Positions 48,179-57,887 are shown, counted from the stretch's first letter. The stretch is DNA of 64,000 nucleotides from Flavobacterium cerinum (GCF_024496085.1 NZ_CP101751.1:1612001-1676000), one strand, 5' to 3'. Notes: a model not told the origin generated them from the sequence alone. Made by a program: numbers and translations.

Positions 48179-49117
48179 ATGAGACAAACAACAAATACCA
48201 TTTTAATGATTCGCCCGGTTGCCTTTCGTATGAACGAGCAAACGGCTGTAAATAATTACTACCAAAAAGTATTGGATAACCTGTTGCCGGCTACGGTAAA
48301 TGCAAAAGCACAGGAAGAGTTTGATGCTTTTGTTGAGAAACTGAAGAATGTAGGTGTTAATGTGATTGTAGTGGAGGACACTGTTAATCCGGATACACCG
48401 GATAGTATTTTTCCGAATAACTGGATTTCATTCCATGAAAACGGTGATGTTGCATTATATCCGATGTTTGCTGAAAATCGTCGTTTAGAGCGTCGTGAAG
48501 ACATTTTGGATCTTTTGGAGGAAAAAGGGTTTCAGATTGAAAATATTGTGGATTATACTTCGGCTGAAGAAGATAATATCTTTTTAGAGGGAACCGGAAG
48601 TTTATTACTGGATCGTGAAAACGGTAAAGCGTATTGCGCCTTGTCACCGCGTGCAGATGAGGAACTGATGATTGAATTTTGTGAAGATTTCGAATTGAAT
48701 CCGGTTATCTTTGAAGCTTTTCAAACGGTAAATGGAGAGCGTAAGCATATCTATCATACGAATGTGATGATGTGTCTAGGTGAAACATTTGCGGTGATTT
48801 GTGCAGATTGTATCGATGATAGCAAAGAACGTAAAATGGTTTTGGATTGTCTGAAATCGGATGGAAAAGAAATTATCCTGATCACAGAAGACCAGGTGAA
48901 TAACTTTGCAGGAAACATGTTGCAGGTTCGCGGAGCAGATGATAAGCGCTATTTGATTATGAGTGCATCGGCACATCAGAGTCTGACTAAAGATCAAATT
49001 GCTAAAATTGAAAAACACTGTGAAATATTGAGTTCCAGTCTGGATACAATTGAAGCTTGTGGTGGAGGAAGTGCCCGTTGTATGATGGCAGAAGTTTTCT
49101 TGCCGGAAGCCGAGTAA
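48179..49117 (+). CDS. ctlX: Citrulline-utilisation hydrolase CtlX-like protein
   Basis: The 312-residue amidinotransferase-family protein has the CtlX-like N-terminus (MIRPVAFRMNEQTAVNNYYQ), the IFPNNWISFHENGDVALYPM block, LEGTGSLLLDR and the C-terminal Cys in CGGGSARCMMAEVF. The family name comes from citrulline-use loci; the chemistry is hydrolysis of a guanidino or ureido group. It is the last gene of a two-gene operon and ends at a bidirectional terminator. Confidence 0.88.
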   Translation: MRQTTNTILMIRPVAFRMNEQTAVNNYYQKVLDNLLPATVNAKAQEEFDAFVEKLKNVGVNVIVVEDTVNPDTPDSIFPNNWISFHENGDVALYPMFAENRRLERREDILDLLEEKGFQIENIVDYTSAEEDNIFLEGTGSLLLDRENGKAYCALSPRADEELMIEFCEDFELNPVIFEAFQTVNGERKHIYHTNVMMCLGETFAVICADCIDDSKERKMVLDCLKSDGKEIILITEDQVNNFAGNMLQVRGADDKRYLIMSASAHQSLTKDQIAKIEKHCEILSSSLDTIEACGGGSARCMMAEVFLPEAE

Positions 49118-49140
49118 TATTTTGCTATGGCATATAAAAA

Positions 49141-49163
49141 AAACCCGCTTTAAGCGGGTTTTT
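49141..49163. terminator. Bidirectional terminator between ctlX and the DUF6607-like gene
   Basis: AAACCCGCT (49141-49149), a 3-base loop and AGCGGGTTT (49153-49161), with A tract before and T tract after, between two convergent genes. Confidence 0.92.
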
Positions 49164-49177
49164 CTGTTCTTGGTGTA

Positions 49178-50083
49178 TTAGTTTTTCACGAAGCTGTCGA
49201 TGATTTTGTCTGTTTCAGCTTTCGGAGTATCTCCTTTTAAGTCGAATAAATAACCGAATAAAGATTTACGGTTTACTTTTTCTTCTAAGTTTAAATCTTT
49301 ATTTCTGTCGAAAATAGTTTGCCATTTATCACGAACGTTTTTCCACATTGCTTTGTTTTCTTTCCAGTATTTGTGAGCTGTAGCACATTTAGAATCGGCT
49401 ACTTTAGTGTAGATGTCAATTCCTTTTTCTTGTGCTAATACTACGTCTTTACCGCTGTTGTCACGTTGGATCTTTTTGTTGTCCTGATTGTGAATCCATC
49501 CGAATTTAGTGATTTCATGTTCGTTTCTTCTGTTTAAAACATTGTAATCGTTACGGATAGTGTGCTCTCTTCTTGGAAGCGGAGCATCAGTATAGTTTCT
49601 CCAGTATGAAGTTCCGTCTACGTGAACCCAGGTAGCAGTTCCTTCGTAACGCGGACTATCATCTACTTGGAATACACGTTGTGTCCACTGACCTTTCACA
49701 TCAGCTTTAGAAAGTGTTTTGTATTTCCACGTAGTATCTTTGAAGAAATCGTATAATCTTGTGTTTTCGAATTCCCAATCTTGTCTCCAGTGTTTTACAA
49801 TCATAGTGTCTCCTACAATTAGTAAATGCTGCATTACGATTTTGTTTGGCTTGTCTTCTACTAACTCAACCCACTCTAATCCTTTGTCGTATTTCGTAGG
49901 AGATGGTTTGTAATTTTCGTCTTTTGTTGTTTTGAAAGTTTCCGCGAAATTAAACTCTACTTCATAACATCCGCACATTGATTTGATCGCGTCGATGTCT
50001 TGTTTTTTCTTATTGCCCTGAGCATGTCCTAAAAAGGCTGCGAACAATAAAGCAACAGTTACTTTTTGTTTTAGATTTTTCAT
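49178..50083 (-). CDS. Secreted DUF6607-like protein next to the heme locus
   Basis: The 301-residue protein has a signal peptide (about 1-21, ending GHAQ). It contains a CGCYEVEF segment (about 37-44), the WRQDWEFENTRLYDFFKDT and GTATWVHVDGTSYWRNYTDA strands typical of a beta-barrel-like lipid or porphyrin carrier fold, and a helical C-terminus. I recall this layout as DUF6607, often found beside HmuY loci, but cannot verify it. It is divergent from the TonB receptor gene, with 188 bases between. Confidence 0.75.
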   Translation of the reverse strand: MKNLKQKVTVALLFAAFLGHAQGNKKKQDIDAIKSMCGCYEVEFNFAETFKTTKDENYKPSPTKYDKGLEWVELVEDKPNKIVMQHLLIVGDTMIVKHWRQDWEFENTRLYDFFKDTTWKYKTLSKADVKGQWTQRVFQVDDSPRYEGTATWVHVDGTSYWRNYTDAPLPRREHTIRNDYNVLNRRNEHEITKFGWIHNQDNKKIQRDNSGKDVVLAQEKGIDIYTKVADSKCATAHKYWKENKAMWKNVRDKWQTIFDRNKDLNLEEKVNRKSLFGYLFDLKGDTPKAETDKIIDSFVKN

Positions 50084-50113
50084 TATGATGTATTAATTAA
50101 AAAATTTCCTGTG

Positions 50114-50121
50114 CAAAAATA
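50114..50121 (-). promoter_or_regulatory. Candidate -7 element of the DUF6607-like gene
   Basis: Minus-strand TATTTTTG matches TAnnTTTG, about 31 bases before the ATG at 50083. Together with the + strand element at 50156 it makes a compact divergent promoter pair. Confidence 0.5.
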
Positions 50122-50155
50122 TTAAATTTATTTAGAACGAATAAAAATTATCACT

Positions 50156-50190
50156 TACATTTGCGGAAAATTATTAAGAATAAGTCTAAA
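50156..50190 (+). promoter_or_regulatory. Candidate promoter and Fur-like box of the heme receptor operon
   Basis: TACATTTG (50156-50163) matches TAnnTTTG. Just downstream, TTAAGA-N5-TCTAAA (50174-50190) is an imperfect palindrome that resembles iron boxes (TTTAGA-N5-TCTAAA type) over the expected start of transcription. Heme uptake is normally iron-regulated, so this fits, but the box is imperfect and no second copy was found. Confidence 0.4.
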
Positions 50191-50271
50191 TTAAAATCAA
50201 AAAGCTTGTTTGAGATGTTTATTTGGATGATCATCAGTTCTTAAAGAAAAAAAACGCATAAAAAAATACTA

Positions 50272-52386
50272 ATGGGTTTAAAACTAAAAATATGTAGCGG
50301 TTTGTTTGTGTTGGGAACTTTTTCCGGCTTTTCACAAGAAACAGATAGTCTTGCTACTAAGGTAAACAAGTTAGATGAAGTCGTAGTAACCGGACAATAT
50401 AATCCGCAATCGGTGAAAAAATCGGTTTTTGAGGTGAAAGTAATCACCAGAGCCGATATCGACAGACAAGCCGGTAACAACCTGGCAGATATATTAAATC
50501 AAACCTTAAATATTAATATTATACCAAATGCTTCAACCGGAAAATCAGGTGTACAGTTGTTTGGTCTGGATGCGCAATATTTTAAAATATTGGTAGATAA
50601 TATTCCGGTAGTAAACGATGAAGGTTTAGGGAATAATACTGACTTGACTCAAATCAATCTGGATGATATTCAGCAGATCGAAATCGTCGAAGGTTCTATG
50701 GGAGTTGATTACGGAGCTAATGCCGTTTCGGGTATTATTAATATAATCACCAAAAAATCATCGCAACACAAATGGGAAGTAACTCCTTATATTCAAGAAG
50801 AAACCGTTGGAAAGGAATATAATTTTAAAGATAAAGGCAGACATATCCAGTCGATAAAAATCGGACACAACTTTACCGATAAATTTTATGCCAATGCGAT
50901 GTTTACGCGAAATGATTTTAAAGGTTTCTGGAACGATCGTATGGGAGAAAACTATGTTTTTAACGATGGTTTAAGAGGGTACGAATGGTTGCCGAAAGAG
51001 CAGTTAAATGCAAAATCTTTATTGGCTTATACAACCAAAAATTATCGTTTGTTCTATAAGTTTGAATTCTTTAAAGAAACAACCGATCGTTATAGTGCCG
51101 ACGTACAACAAAATTTTGATCCGGTTACAGCAACGGATAACCCGATAGCGAAAGATGAAATTTACTCTTCAACACGTTACTATCATCACTTAAATGCTTC
51201 CGGAAAGCTAAGCGAAAACGGATTGAATTATGATGTGTCGTTCTCGTATCAGGAACAAACCCGTGATCTGGAAAAATACAATTACAGAATCCGTCAGCAA
51301 GAGCACTTCGGTACAGAAAATCTGGAATACGAATCCCGAAAAGTGTACTATTCTAAAGGATTTTTCTCCAACTTCCTTAAAAACGAAACATTTAATCTAC
51401 AGGCCGGATATGAGGTAAGTAGTGTGAATGGTTATATTACCAGTTTGGCGGGATTATTCAACGGTGAAAACATCGAACGTGAACTTAACTCGTATGATGT
51501 TTATGCCTCTTCAGAAATTAACTTCAATAAAAAATTCTCAATCAGACCGGGTGTACGTATGTTGATGTCTTCGAAATTCGATACACAGGCAGCATTGTCT
51601 TTAAGTGCTAAGTATGCATTTGACAACGGTTACGAATTACGCGCTATCGTCGGAACGGCTCCGAGACTTCCTAATTTCGACGAATTGTATACCTATATGG
51701 TCGATGTAAATCACAATATTCAAGGAAACCCGGATCTAAACCCGGAACAGGGAAAATCAATTTTCCTGCACTTGAAAAAGGATACAAAATTTAATGAAGC
51801 TTTTACAATGCAAAACAAACTATCCGGTTGGTTTATGGATGTAAAAGACAGAATTGAAATGATCATTATTCAACAGTCACCTTTAGTATACCAATACAAT
51901 AATATTGATGTGTATAAAACTTGGGGTCTGTCTTTAACGAATACTGCACAATACAAAAATTTCACGGGTAACTTCGGTGTTACTTTTGCCGGAATTTCAA
52001 AAGTGTTGGATAGTAGTGTATTGTCAAATGATGATTTCTTATACGGATTCCAGATCAACGCTAATACCTCTTATACGCTTCCGAAATGGGGGACTGTTTT
52101 CTCAGCCTATGTAAAATATAACGGTCCGCAATATCAGTTTGTTGAAAGAGGCGGTGTGTTGGAAAGAGGAAAACAAAATCCGTTTACCTGGTTAGATGCA
52201 ACCATCAAAAAAACATTTTTGGATAAAAAACTGGAAGCAACTATCGGAGCGAGAAACCTTTTGGATATCACCACGATCAATACTACTGCTACAGAAGCAG
52301 GAGCGCATTCAAGTGCCGGAACCAATATCCTGATGGGATACGGAAGATCCTACTTTTTAAAACTATTGTATAAGTTAAATATGTAA
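50272..52386 (+). CDS. TonB-dependent outer-membrane receptor, HmuR-like
   Basis: The 704-residue protein has a signal peptide (about 1-22, ending GFSQ), TonB box LDEVVVTGQ, a plug domain (VKVITRADIDRQAGNNLADI; GVDYGANAVSGIINIITKK) and a barrel ending in YFLKLLYKLNM. It resembles heme receptors because of its partners: two HmuY-like genes follow within 6 and 20 bases of each other's stops. The His pair that would bind heme cannot be located with certainty. Confidence 0.88.
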   Translation: MGLKLKICSGLFVLGTFSGFSQETDSLATKVNKLDEVVVTGQYNPQSVKKSVFEVKVITRADIDRQAGNNLADILNQTLNINIIPNASTGKSGVQLFGLDAQYFKILVDNIPVVNDEGLGNNTDLTQINLDDIQQIEIVEGSMGVDYGANAVSGIINIITKKSSQHKWEVTPYIQEETVGKEYNFKDKGRHIQSIKIGHNFTDKFYANAMFTRNDFKGFWNDRMGENYVFNDGLRGYEWLPKEQLNAKSLLAYTTKNYRLFYKFEFFKETTDRYSADVQQNFDPVTATDNPIAKDEIYSSTRYYHHLNASGKLSENGLNYDVSFSYQEQTRDLEKYNYRIRQQEHFGTENLEYESRKVYYSKGFFSNFLKNETFNLQAGYEVSSVNGYITSLAGLFNGENIERELNSYDVYASSEINFNKKFSIRPGVRMLMSSKFDTQAALSLSAKYAFDNGYELRAIVGTAPRLPNFDELYTYMVDVNHNIQGNPDLNPEQGKSIFLHLKKDTKFNEAFTMQNKLSGWFMDVKDRIEMIIIQQSPLVYQYNNIDVYKTWGLSLTNTAQYKNFTGNFGVTFAGISKVLDSSVLSNDDFLYGFQINANTSYTLPKWGTVFSAYVKYNGPQYQFVERGGVLERGKQNPFTWLDATIKKTFLDKKLEATIGARNLLDITTINTTATEAGAHSSAGTNILMGYGRSYFLKLLYKLNM

Positions 52387-52391
52387 TCAAC

Positions 52392-53795
52392 ATGAAATCT
52401 AAAATACTACAAATAGCATTATTCCTTGTCCTGTTCGTAACAGCATCATGTGAAAAAGATTATACTGTTGAACAAAATCCTTTTGTAATCGCTTTCGAAA
52501 GACAATCAATTGATTTTTCTTCGATTCCGGATCAAAGAGAAATGAAACTGGTTTTCTCAGAACCGGCTAAGAACGACGGAAAAGTAACGGTTAAATTAAC
52601 CGGAACTCAGGCGAGTTACGGAGTTGACTTTAGCACATTGCCGGAAGCGCAAAACAATATTCTTGAACTTCCTTTTACAAAAGGACAAAGCGAATTGTTT
52701 TTCACATTTAAAAATCTAATCTACCCTTTTGATAACGATGAAAAGTCTATTTTAATGGAAGTAGTAGCGATTAATTATACAGGTGAAGCTTCAATTCAGG
52801 GATATACAAGCTCGTTAGTGTCGTTTCAACGTTCATTGGGTGCTACCTTATTACCGGAAATCGGCGGACCAAATCAAGGAAACCAGATTTTTGTTGATTT
52901 AAGTAAAGAGACGATGACCAGTTCACGAAGAGATATTTGGGATCTTGGATTTTATTCCGGTAACCAATTCCGTGTAACAATCAACGGTTCGCTATATATG
53001 GCGGTTAAAAAATTAGATGCAACTAATATTGATGCTGTAACCGAAGCGAGTGTAAGTGCTTTCTTCCCTCAGGTTGCTGTTGGTACTTTTGATCCGACCA
53101 ATACAAATTATGTAGATGCGCCAAATGGTATGATTAACCAAACAGCGATTGCAGAAATTTCGGCAAACGATGCTGAAAATAATGTATATCTGGTTAATAT
53201 GGGGTACTCGATCGGAACAACAACACCGCCACAAGGAAGTGTAGCAATCGCAGGAGATGCAAGAGGATGGAGAAAAATCAGAATCTTACGTGACGGAGAT
53301 AACTATGTATTGCAATATGCTAATCTGAATAGTACGACACACCAACAAGTGACGATTGCTAAAAAGCCGGATTATAACTTTACTTTCTTTAGTCTGGCAA
53401 CACAAAATGTTGTAAACGTTGAGCCTCAAAAAGGGTTATGGGATTTATGTTTCACTGTATTTACCAATGAAATTGCAGGTTCCGGTTCTTATGGATATTC
53501 TGACTTCGTATTAAACAATTTGAAAGCGGGTGTTAGAGGATACAGGGTTGCAGTAACTTCGGCAGTGACTTATAATAACTTTTCAATGCAGAATGTAGTG
53601 GAAAGCAATTTTATAGATGATCAACGTGTGATTGGAGCAGAATGGAGAGATGTATTTACCGGTAGTGCTTATACCGATCGTTTCTATGTGATTAAAGATG
53701 CGGAAGGAAACTATTATAAAATCCGAATGCTGGAATTTTTAAATCAAGGTGGTGTAAGAGGATATCCGAAATTTGAATATAAACTGATACAATAA
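52392..53795 (+). CDS. HmuY-family heme-binding lipoprotein with an added N-terminal domain
   Basis: The 467-residue protein has a lipoprotein signal (FVTASC, lipid on Cys about 20). Residues about 25-150 form a Calx-beta-like extra domain (VKLTGTQASYGVDFS). Residues about 150-467 follow the HmuY pattern of W-D-L strands (DIWDLGFYSGNQFRV, LWDLCFTVFTNE) and the closing AYTDRFYVIKDAEGNYYKIRML block. HmuY proteins take heme from host proteins and pass it to HmuR. The axial ligands are not obvious here. It starts 5 bases after the receptor stop. Confidence 0.85.
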   Translation: MKSKILQIALFLVLFVTASCEKDYTVEQNPFVIAFERQSIDFSSIPDQREMKLVFSEPAKNDGKVTVKLTGTQASYGVDFSTLPEAQNNILELPFTKGQSELFFTFKNLIYPFDNDEKSILMEVVAINYTGEASIQGYTSSLVSFQRSLGATLLPEIGGPNQGNQIFVDLSKETMTSSRRDIWDLGFYSGNQFRVTINGSLYMAVKKLDATNIDAVTEASVSAFFPQVAVGTFDPTNTNYVDAPNGMINQTAIAEISANDAENNVYLVNMGYSIGTTTPPQGSVAIAGDARGWRKIRILRDGDNYVLQYANLNSTTHQQVTIAKKPDYNFTFFSLATQNVVNVEPQKGLWDLCFTVFTNEIAGSGSYGYSDFVLNNLKAGVRGYRVAVTSAVTYNNFSMQNVVESNFIDDQRVIGAEWRDVFTGSAYTDRFYVIKDAEGNYYKIRMLEFLNQGGVRGYPKFEYKLIQ

Positions 53796-53815
53796 ATATA
53801 ATTAAATCTATTACT

Positions 53816-55075
53816 ATGAAAAAAAGATTACTACTTTTAGCTGCAATGCTGGTCGGCTCATTCATGAGTGCCCAGACAGTTCAGGAAGGGATTGTAACAA
53901 TGGGACCGAGTTATGGTAACCAGGTATATTTTAAGTTTGGTACTTCAGGTACAACTAATGCGTATCCGCACAGTTCTTGGGATCTTGCATTCTACAGAAA
54001 AAGTGCTTTCTCTTTTGCTACACGTGTTAATGATGCTAAAGGTGTTGAAGTTTACCAGGCATCAAATACAATCAGTAACTGGGCTTCTATCGATGTAAGT
54101 CAGGTAGCAAACTGGACAAGATTGTACAACAGTGATATCGAATGGACTAAAGGAGCTTTCGATTTCGGTACGGCTACTTATGGATGGGGCGAATATAACC
54201 CGGCTAACCACCACGTAACAGCTGCGATCATTTTTGTATTGAAGTATCCGAACGGTACATACAGAAAATTCAAAATTGATGATTTCTTCTCCGGATATAC
54301 ATTCACCTATTCTACATGGAATGCAGGAACAAGTACTTGGAGTGCAGATCAGACAAAAGTGGTGGCGAACTCAGCTAACCCGAACAATATCTTCAATTAT
54401 TTCTCTTTAGAAACGGATGCTGCTGTAATTGCTGAACCGGCTTCTACTGACTGGGATTTGATCTTTACTAAATTTACTACTGATTACCCAATGGGTGGTT
54501 CTACAACTAAATATCAGGTTACAGGTGCATTACATCACCCTGATGTAAAAGTGGCTAAAAACGTAGAACCGGGAGGTGTTATGAATACATCTAACCTGAA
54601 TTTTGCTGCGGCAATCAATACAATCGGGTACGACTGGAAAGCGTTTACAGGTACGGCTTATACAATCGACGGATCGAAAGCTTACTATGTGAAATTGTTA
54701 AACGGAACAGTATACAGAGTAGTATTCACAACTTTCGAAGGAAGTTCAACAGGAGTGATCAAATTTAACTACCAGGATGTAACCAGTGCTTTAGGTACTG
54801 AATCATTTGAAGATAAAATCGCATTTGGAATTTATCCGAATCCGTCTTTAGATAAAAAAATTAATCTGATCTATGATGTAAAAGATAATATGGATGCTAA
54901 TAGCAAAGTGCGTATCTACTCGATGACCGGAGCGAAAGTTTTCGAAACGGCTATCGATAATACACAAGGTTTCTATAGCAGAGAATTGGACCTTTCTGCT
55001 TTAGGAAGCGGCATCTATATGTTGAATCTTGAGTCGGGAAATCAAACGATTACTAAAAAAGTAATCTTAAAGTAA
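53816..55075 (+). CDS. HmuY-like secreted protein with type IX secretion C-terminal sorting domain
   Basis: The 419-residue protein has a signal peptide (about 1-19, FMSAQ). Residues about 20-325 repeat the HmuY pattern (SSWDLAFYRKSAFSF, STDWDLIFTKFTTDY, KAYYVKLLNGTVYRVVFTTF). Residues about 340-419 are a type A sorting domain (FGIYPNPSLDK, VRIYSMTGAKVFE, GIYMLNLESGNQTITKK) that directs export by the type IX system and attachment or release at the surface. I infer a secreted hemophore partner of the lipoprotein upstream. It is last in the operon and ends at a strong terminator. Confidence 0.88.
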   Translation: MKKRLLLLAAMLVGSFMSAQTVQEGIVTMGPSYGNQVYFKFGTSGTTNAYPHSSWDLAFYRKSAFSFATRVNDAKGVEVYQASNTISNWASIDVSQVANWTRLYNSDIEWTKGAFDFGTATYGWGEYNPANHHVTAAIIFVLKYPNGTYRKFKIDDFFSGYTFTYSTWNAGTSTWSADQTKVVANSANPNNIFNYFSLETDAAVIAEPASTDWDLIFTKFTTDYPMGGSTTKYQVTGALHHPDVKVAKNVEPGGVMNTSNLNFAAAINTIGYDWKAFTGTAYTIDGSKAYYVKLLNGTVYRVVFTTFEGSSTGVIKFNYQDVTSALGTESFEDKIAFGIYPNPSLDKKINLIYDVKDNMDANSKVRIYSMTGAKVFETAIDNTQGFYSRELDLSALGSGIYMLNLESGNQTITKKVILK

Positions 55076-55122
55076 GATTTCCTAATTGAGTAGTTAGTTT
55101 AAATGTTTGTTTTTGTTTTTGG

Positions 55123-55156
55123 AAAGAGATCTCACCTGAGATCTCTTTCTCTTTTT
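55123..55156. terminator. Bidirectional terminator between the heme operon and marC-like gene
   Basis: A 12-base perfect inverted repeat (AAAGAGATCTCA and complement, 2-base centre), followed by a T-rich tract. It stands between convergent genes. Confidence 0.9.
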
Positions 55157-55162
55157 ATAGTA

Positions 55163-55789
55163 TTAGGCTACGGTTTTTAAAATGTTTACCACCGCACTGC
55201 TGATGTATTGTATTCCGATTGCAATTACAATAAAACCGATGATTCTCGAAATTGCAACAATTCCGGATGCTCCGAGAATACGGGAAAGATAATGCGCGCT
55301 TTTTAAAATAATAAAAATGGTGAGTGCAACTGCCAGAATAGCCGAGCATACAATGGCTTTTTCGGAAACTTCTGTAAAATCCTGATAAAAGGCGATTAAT
55401 AATGAAATGGAACCCGGACCGGCTAACATCGGAATGGCTAAGGGAGTTAAAGCAATATCACTTCTTTTCTGAGCATCACTGGCTACTTTTTTGTTGACAC
55501 CGCGGGTCTTGTTGAATTTTCCCGATAATAAGGCAAAACCGGAATTTACGATAACCAAACCACCGGCAATACGCAAAGCATCAATGCTGATACCAAAAAA
55601 CTTCAATACATATTCACCGATAAAAAACGAAATGATTAAAATAATAAATACGTTTAAAGCGGTCCATAACGATATCCTCGATCGTTCAGCGCTACTTTCA
55701 TGATGGGTTAAGCCTACGAAAATAGGAATAACGCCCAAAGGGTTTAATACCGAAAAAAGAGCGGCGAAAATGTAAATGAATAATTCCAT
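55163..55789 (-). CDS. MarC family (UPF0056) integral membrane protein
   Basis: The 208-residue protein has six predicted membrane segments and the family start (FSVLNPLGVIPIFVGLT). The interior repeat pattern GGLVIVNSGFALLSG and AIPMLAGPGSISLLI is typical of the MarC/NAAT fold. Members are called amino-acid transporter-like, but the substrate is unsettled. It stands alone, convergent with the heme operon. Confidence 0.9.
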   Translation of the reverse strand: MELFIYIFAALFSVLNPLGVIPIFVGLTHHESSAERSRISLWTALNVFIILIISFFIGEYVLKFFGISIDALRIAGGLVIVNSGFALLSGKFNKTRGVNKKVASDAQKRSDIALTPLAIPMLAGPGSISLLIAFYQDFTEVSEKAIVCSAILAVALTIFIILKSAHYLSRILGASGIVAISRIIGFIVIAIGIQYISSAVVNILKTVA

Positions 55790-55938
55790 AGTTTTTTTTG
55801 CAAAATAAAACGTTAATATTCCTTTTGACTTTAGGGAAGTGTTATTTCAAAGTTATGATAAAACAATGTTATAATGGAATTGAAATGTAAGAAAAGAAAG
55901 GATAAATATGTAATTTTATAGAGCAAATATCTTTTTTT

Positions 55939-56295
55939 ATGAAAACATTACTTATAGGTGCATCATCAAACCCGGAACGTTATGCGAATATGGTACTTAA
56001 AAGTCTTTTAAGACATGGACATGAGGTTGAGGCAATCGGTCTTAAAAAGGAAGTGATTGAGGGTGTGTCAGTCGGAACGGAAAAAATACCGTTCGAAGCG
56101 ATTCATACCGTTACACTATACCTGAATCCGGTACGCCAACAGGAATACTATGACTATATCATTAGTCTGAAACCGGAAAGAGTGATCTTTAATCCGGGCA
56201 CGGAAAATCCGGAATTTTACCGATTATTGACCGCAAACGGAATAGGATACGAAGAAGCTTGTACGTTGGTTTTATTAACGACTAATCAGTTTTAA
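55939..56295 (+). CDS. CoA-binding domain protein (YccU-like)
   Basis: The 118-residue protein consists of one Rossmann-like CoA_binding domain: KTLLIGASSNPERYANMVLK at the start, the HGHEVEAIGLK strand turn and the IFNPGTENPEFYRLL segment at the end. Small stand-alone members are thought to bind CoA or acyl-CoA; no reaction is assigned. The last 14 bases overlap the 3' end of the symporter gene on the other strand. Confidence 0.88.
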   Translation: MKTLLIGASSNPERYANMVLKSLLRHGHEVEAIGLKKEVIEGVSVGTEKIPFEAIHTVTLYLNPVRQQEYYDYIISLKPERVIFNPGTENPEFYRLLTANGIGYEEACTLVLLTTNQF

Positions 56296-57790
56296 CCGTA
56301 TTGCCTTTTTTGCTGATACACAATAGCAATAAGAAGGTTATTAATCCATTTATGATGATTAGTTCGTTGTCGAATACATAATCTCCGAAAAACAGTTTGG
56401 AATGCTGACTTAAATAAAAAGTAAGTCCCGGAGCCAGAATACAAATAAAAGGAACCAGTTTGTCGTGTACGCTTCGGCTCTTCACAAACAAGCCGAATGC
56501 ATAAAGGCCTAATAAGGGACCGTAGGTGTAGGATGCGATTTTAAAAATCATACTAACCACAGAAGCATCGTTAATCTCATTAAAGATGATGATCACCAGA
56601 AACATTAATAACGAAAACGAAATATGAACCAAATGACGGGTTCTTACAATATTAGGTTTATTCGCATTTTCTGCTTTGTCCATTCCTAAAAAGTCGACAC
56701 AAAATGAAGTCGTTAAAGCGGTCAGTGCCGAATCGGTTGTGGCAAAAGTGGCAGCCGTCAATCCTAAAAGAAATACGATAGAAGGAATTATTGTTAAATG
56801 ATTAAAAGCAATTTCCGGGAACAGTAAATCAGTTCTTGGTTTTCCGGTTACAGCATCTAAAGGAACATCAATACCGTTTTTGGAAGCATAGAGATATAGT
56901 AGCGCTCCGACACTTAAAAAGAAGAGGTTGATAATAACAAAAATAGCAGTGAAGGAAAACATATTCTTTTGCGCTTCTCCGATATTTTTACAACTCAGGT
57001 TTTTCTGCATTAAATCCTGATCCAGTCCAACCATGGCTATGGTCACAAAAATTCCGCCCAATATTTGTTTTACAAAATGATAGCGACTTCCGATAAAATC
57101 ATCAAAGAAAAAAATCTTGGAATAATTACTTTCTTTAATCGCTTCAAATGCTTGTACAGCGTTATAGTCAAGGCTATCACAGATAAAATAAATGGTAAAG
57201 AAAACGGATGAAACTAAAAATAAGGTCTGAAGAGTATCGGTGATAATAATTGTTTTAAGTCCTCCTTTATAGGTGTAGGCAAAAATCAAAGCCAGAGAAA
57301 TTAAGACAGTAAAAGAAAACGGGACACCATAGTAGTCAAAAACATAACGTTGTAAGACAATAACAACCAAATAAAGACGAAAAGCGGATCCGATTGTACG
57401 ACTTAACAGGAAAATAGAAGCTGCCGATTTGTAGCTATAATAACCCAGCCGTTTTTCCATATATTCATAAATGGACGTCAGATTCATACGGTAATAGAGC
57501 GGGAGCAGTACTTTAGCAACGATAATAAAACCGATGGCATTACCGAGAACAAACTGAAAATACTTAAACTGTTCGCCATTAGGAGAGCCAACTTCACCCG
57601 GCACAGAGATAAAGGTAACACCGGAAAGTGCCGTACCAATCATTCCAAAAGCAACCAAATACCATTTCGAGTTTTTATTCGCTTTAAAAAAAGCATCGTT
57701 ACTGTGATCTTTTTTACTAACCAGATTCGATATTAAAATCAGTAAACCAAAGTATACAACAATAATAGATAGTATGGTAAATGGTGTCAT
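56282..57790 (-). CDS. Sodium:solute symporter (SSS family)
   Basis: The 502-residue integral membrane protein has about 13 membrane segments and the LeuT-like fold of the family. Characteristic segments are GMIGTALSGVTFISVPGEVG near the N-terminus and GLTAATFATTDSALTALTTS (about 347-366), whose Thr/Ser residues correspond to the Na2 site. The substrate (sugar, amino acid, proline or sialic acid type) cannot be told. It is divergent from recR with about 110 bases between. Confidence 0.92.
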   Translation of the reverse strand: MTPFTILSIIVVYFGLLILISNLVSKKDHSNDAFFKANKNSKWYLVAFGMIGTALSGVTFISVPGEVGSPNGEQFKYFQFVLGNAIGFIIVAKVLLPLYYRMNLTSIYEYMEKRLGYYSYKSAASIFLLSRTIGSAFRLYLVVIVLQRYVFDYYGVPFSFTVLISLALIFAYTYKGGLKTIIITDTLQTLFLVSSVFFTIYFICDSLDYNAVQAFEAIKESNYSKIFFFDDFIGSRYHFVKQILGGIFVTIAMVGLDQDLMQKNLSCKNIGEAQKNMFSFTAIFVIINLFFLSVGALLYLYASKNGIDVPLDAVTGKPRTDLLFPEIAFNHLTIIPSIVFLLGLTAATFATTDSALTALTTSFCVDFLGMDKAENANKPNIVRTRHLVHISFSLLMFLVIIIFNEINDASVVSMIFKIASYTYGPLLGLYAFGLFVKSRSVHDKLVPFICILAPGLTFYLSQHSKLFFGDYVFDNELIIINGLITFLLLLCISKKGNTVKTD

Positions 57791-57887
57791 TTATGAAAAT
57801 TTAGCAGGAGCCAAAATACAAAAAAATGTTATAGCGGAAACTACTTTTTCAAGCAACTGTCAGCTAATGAAATCCAATTAAAAAGAG

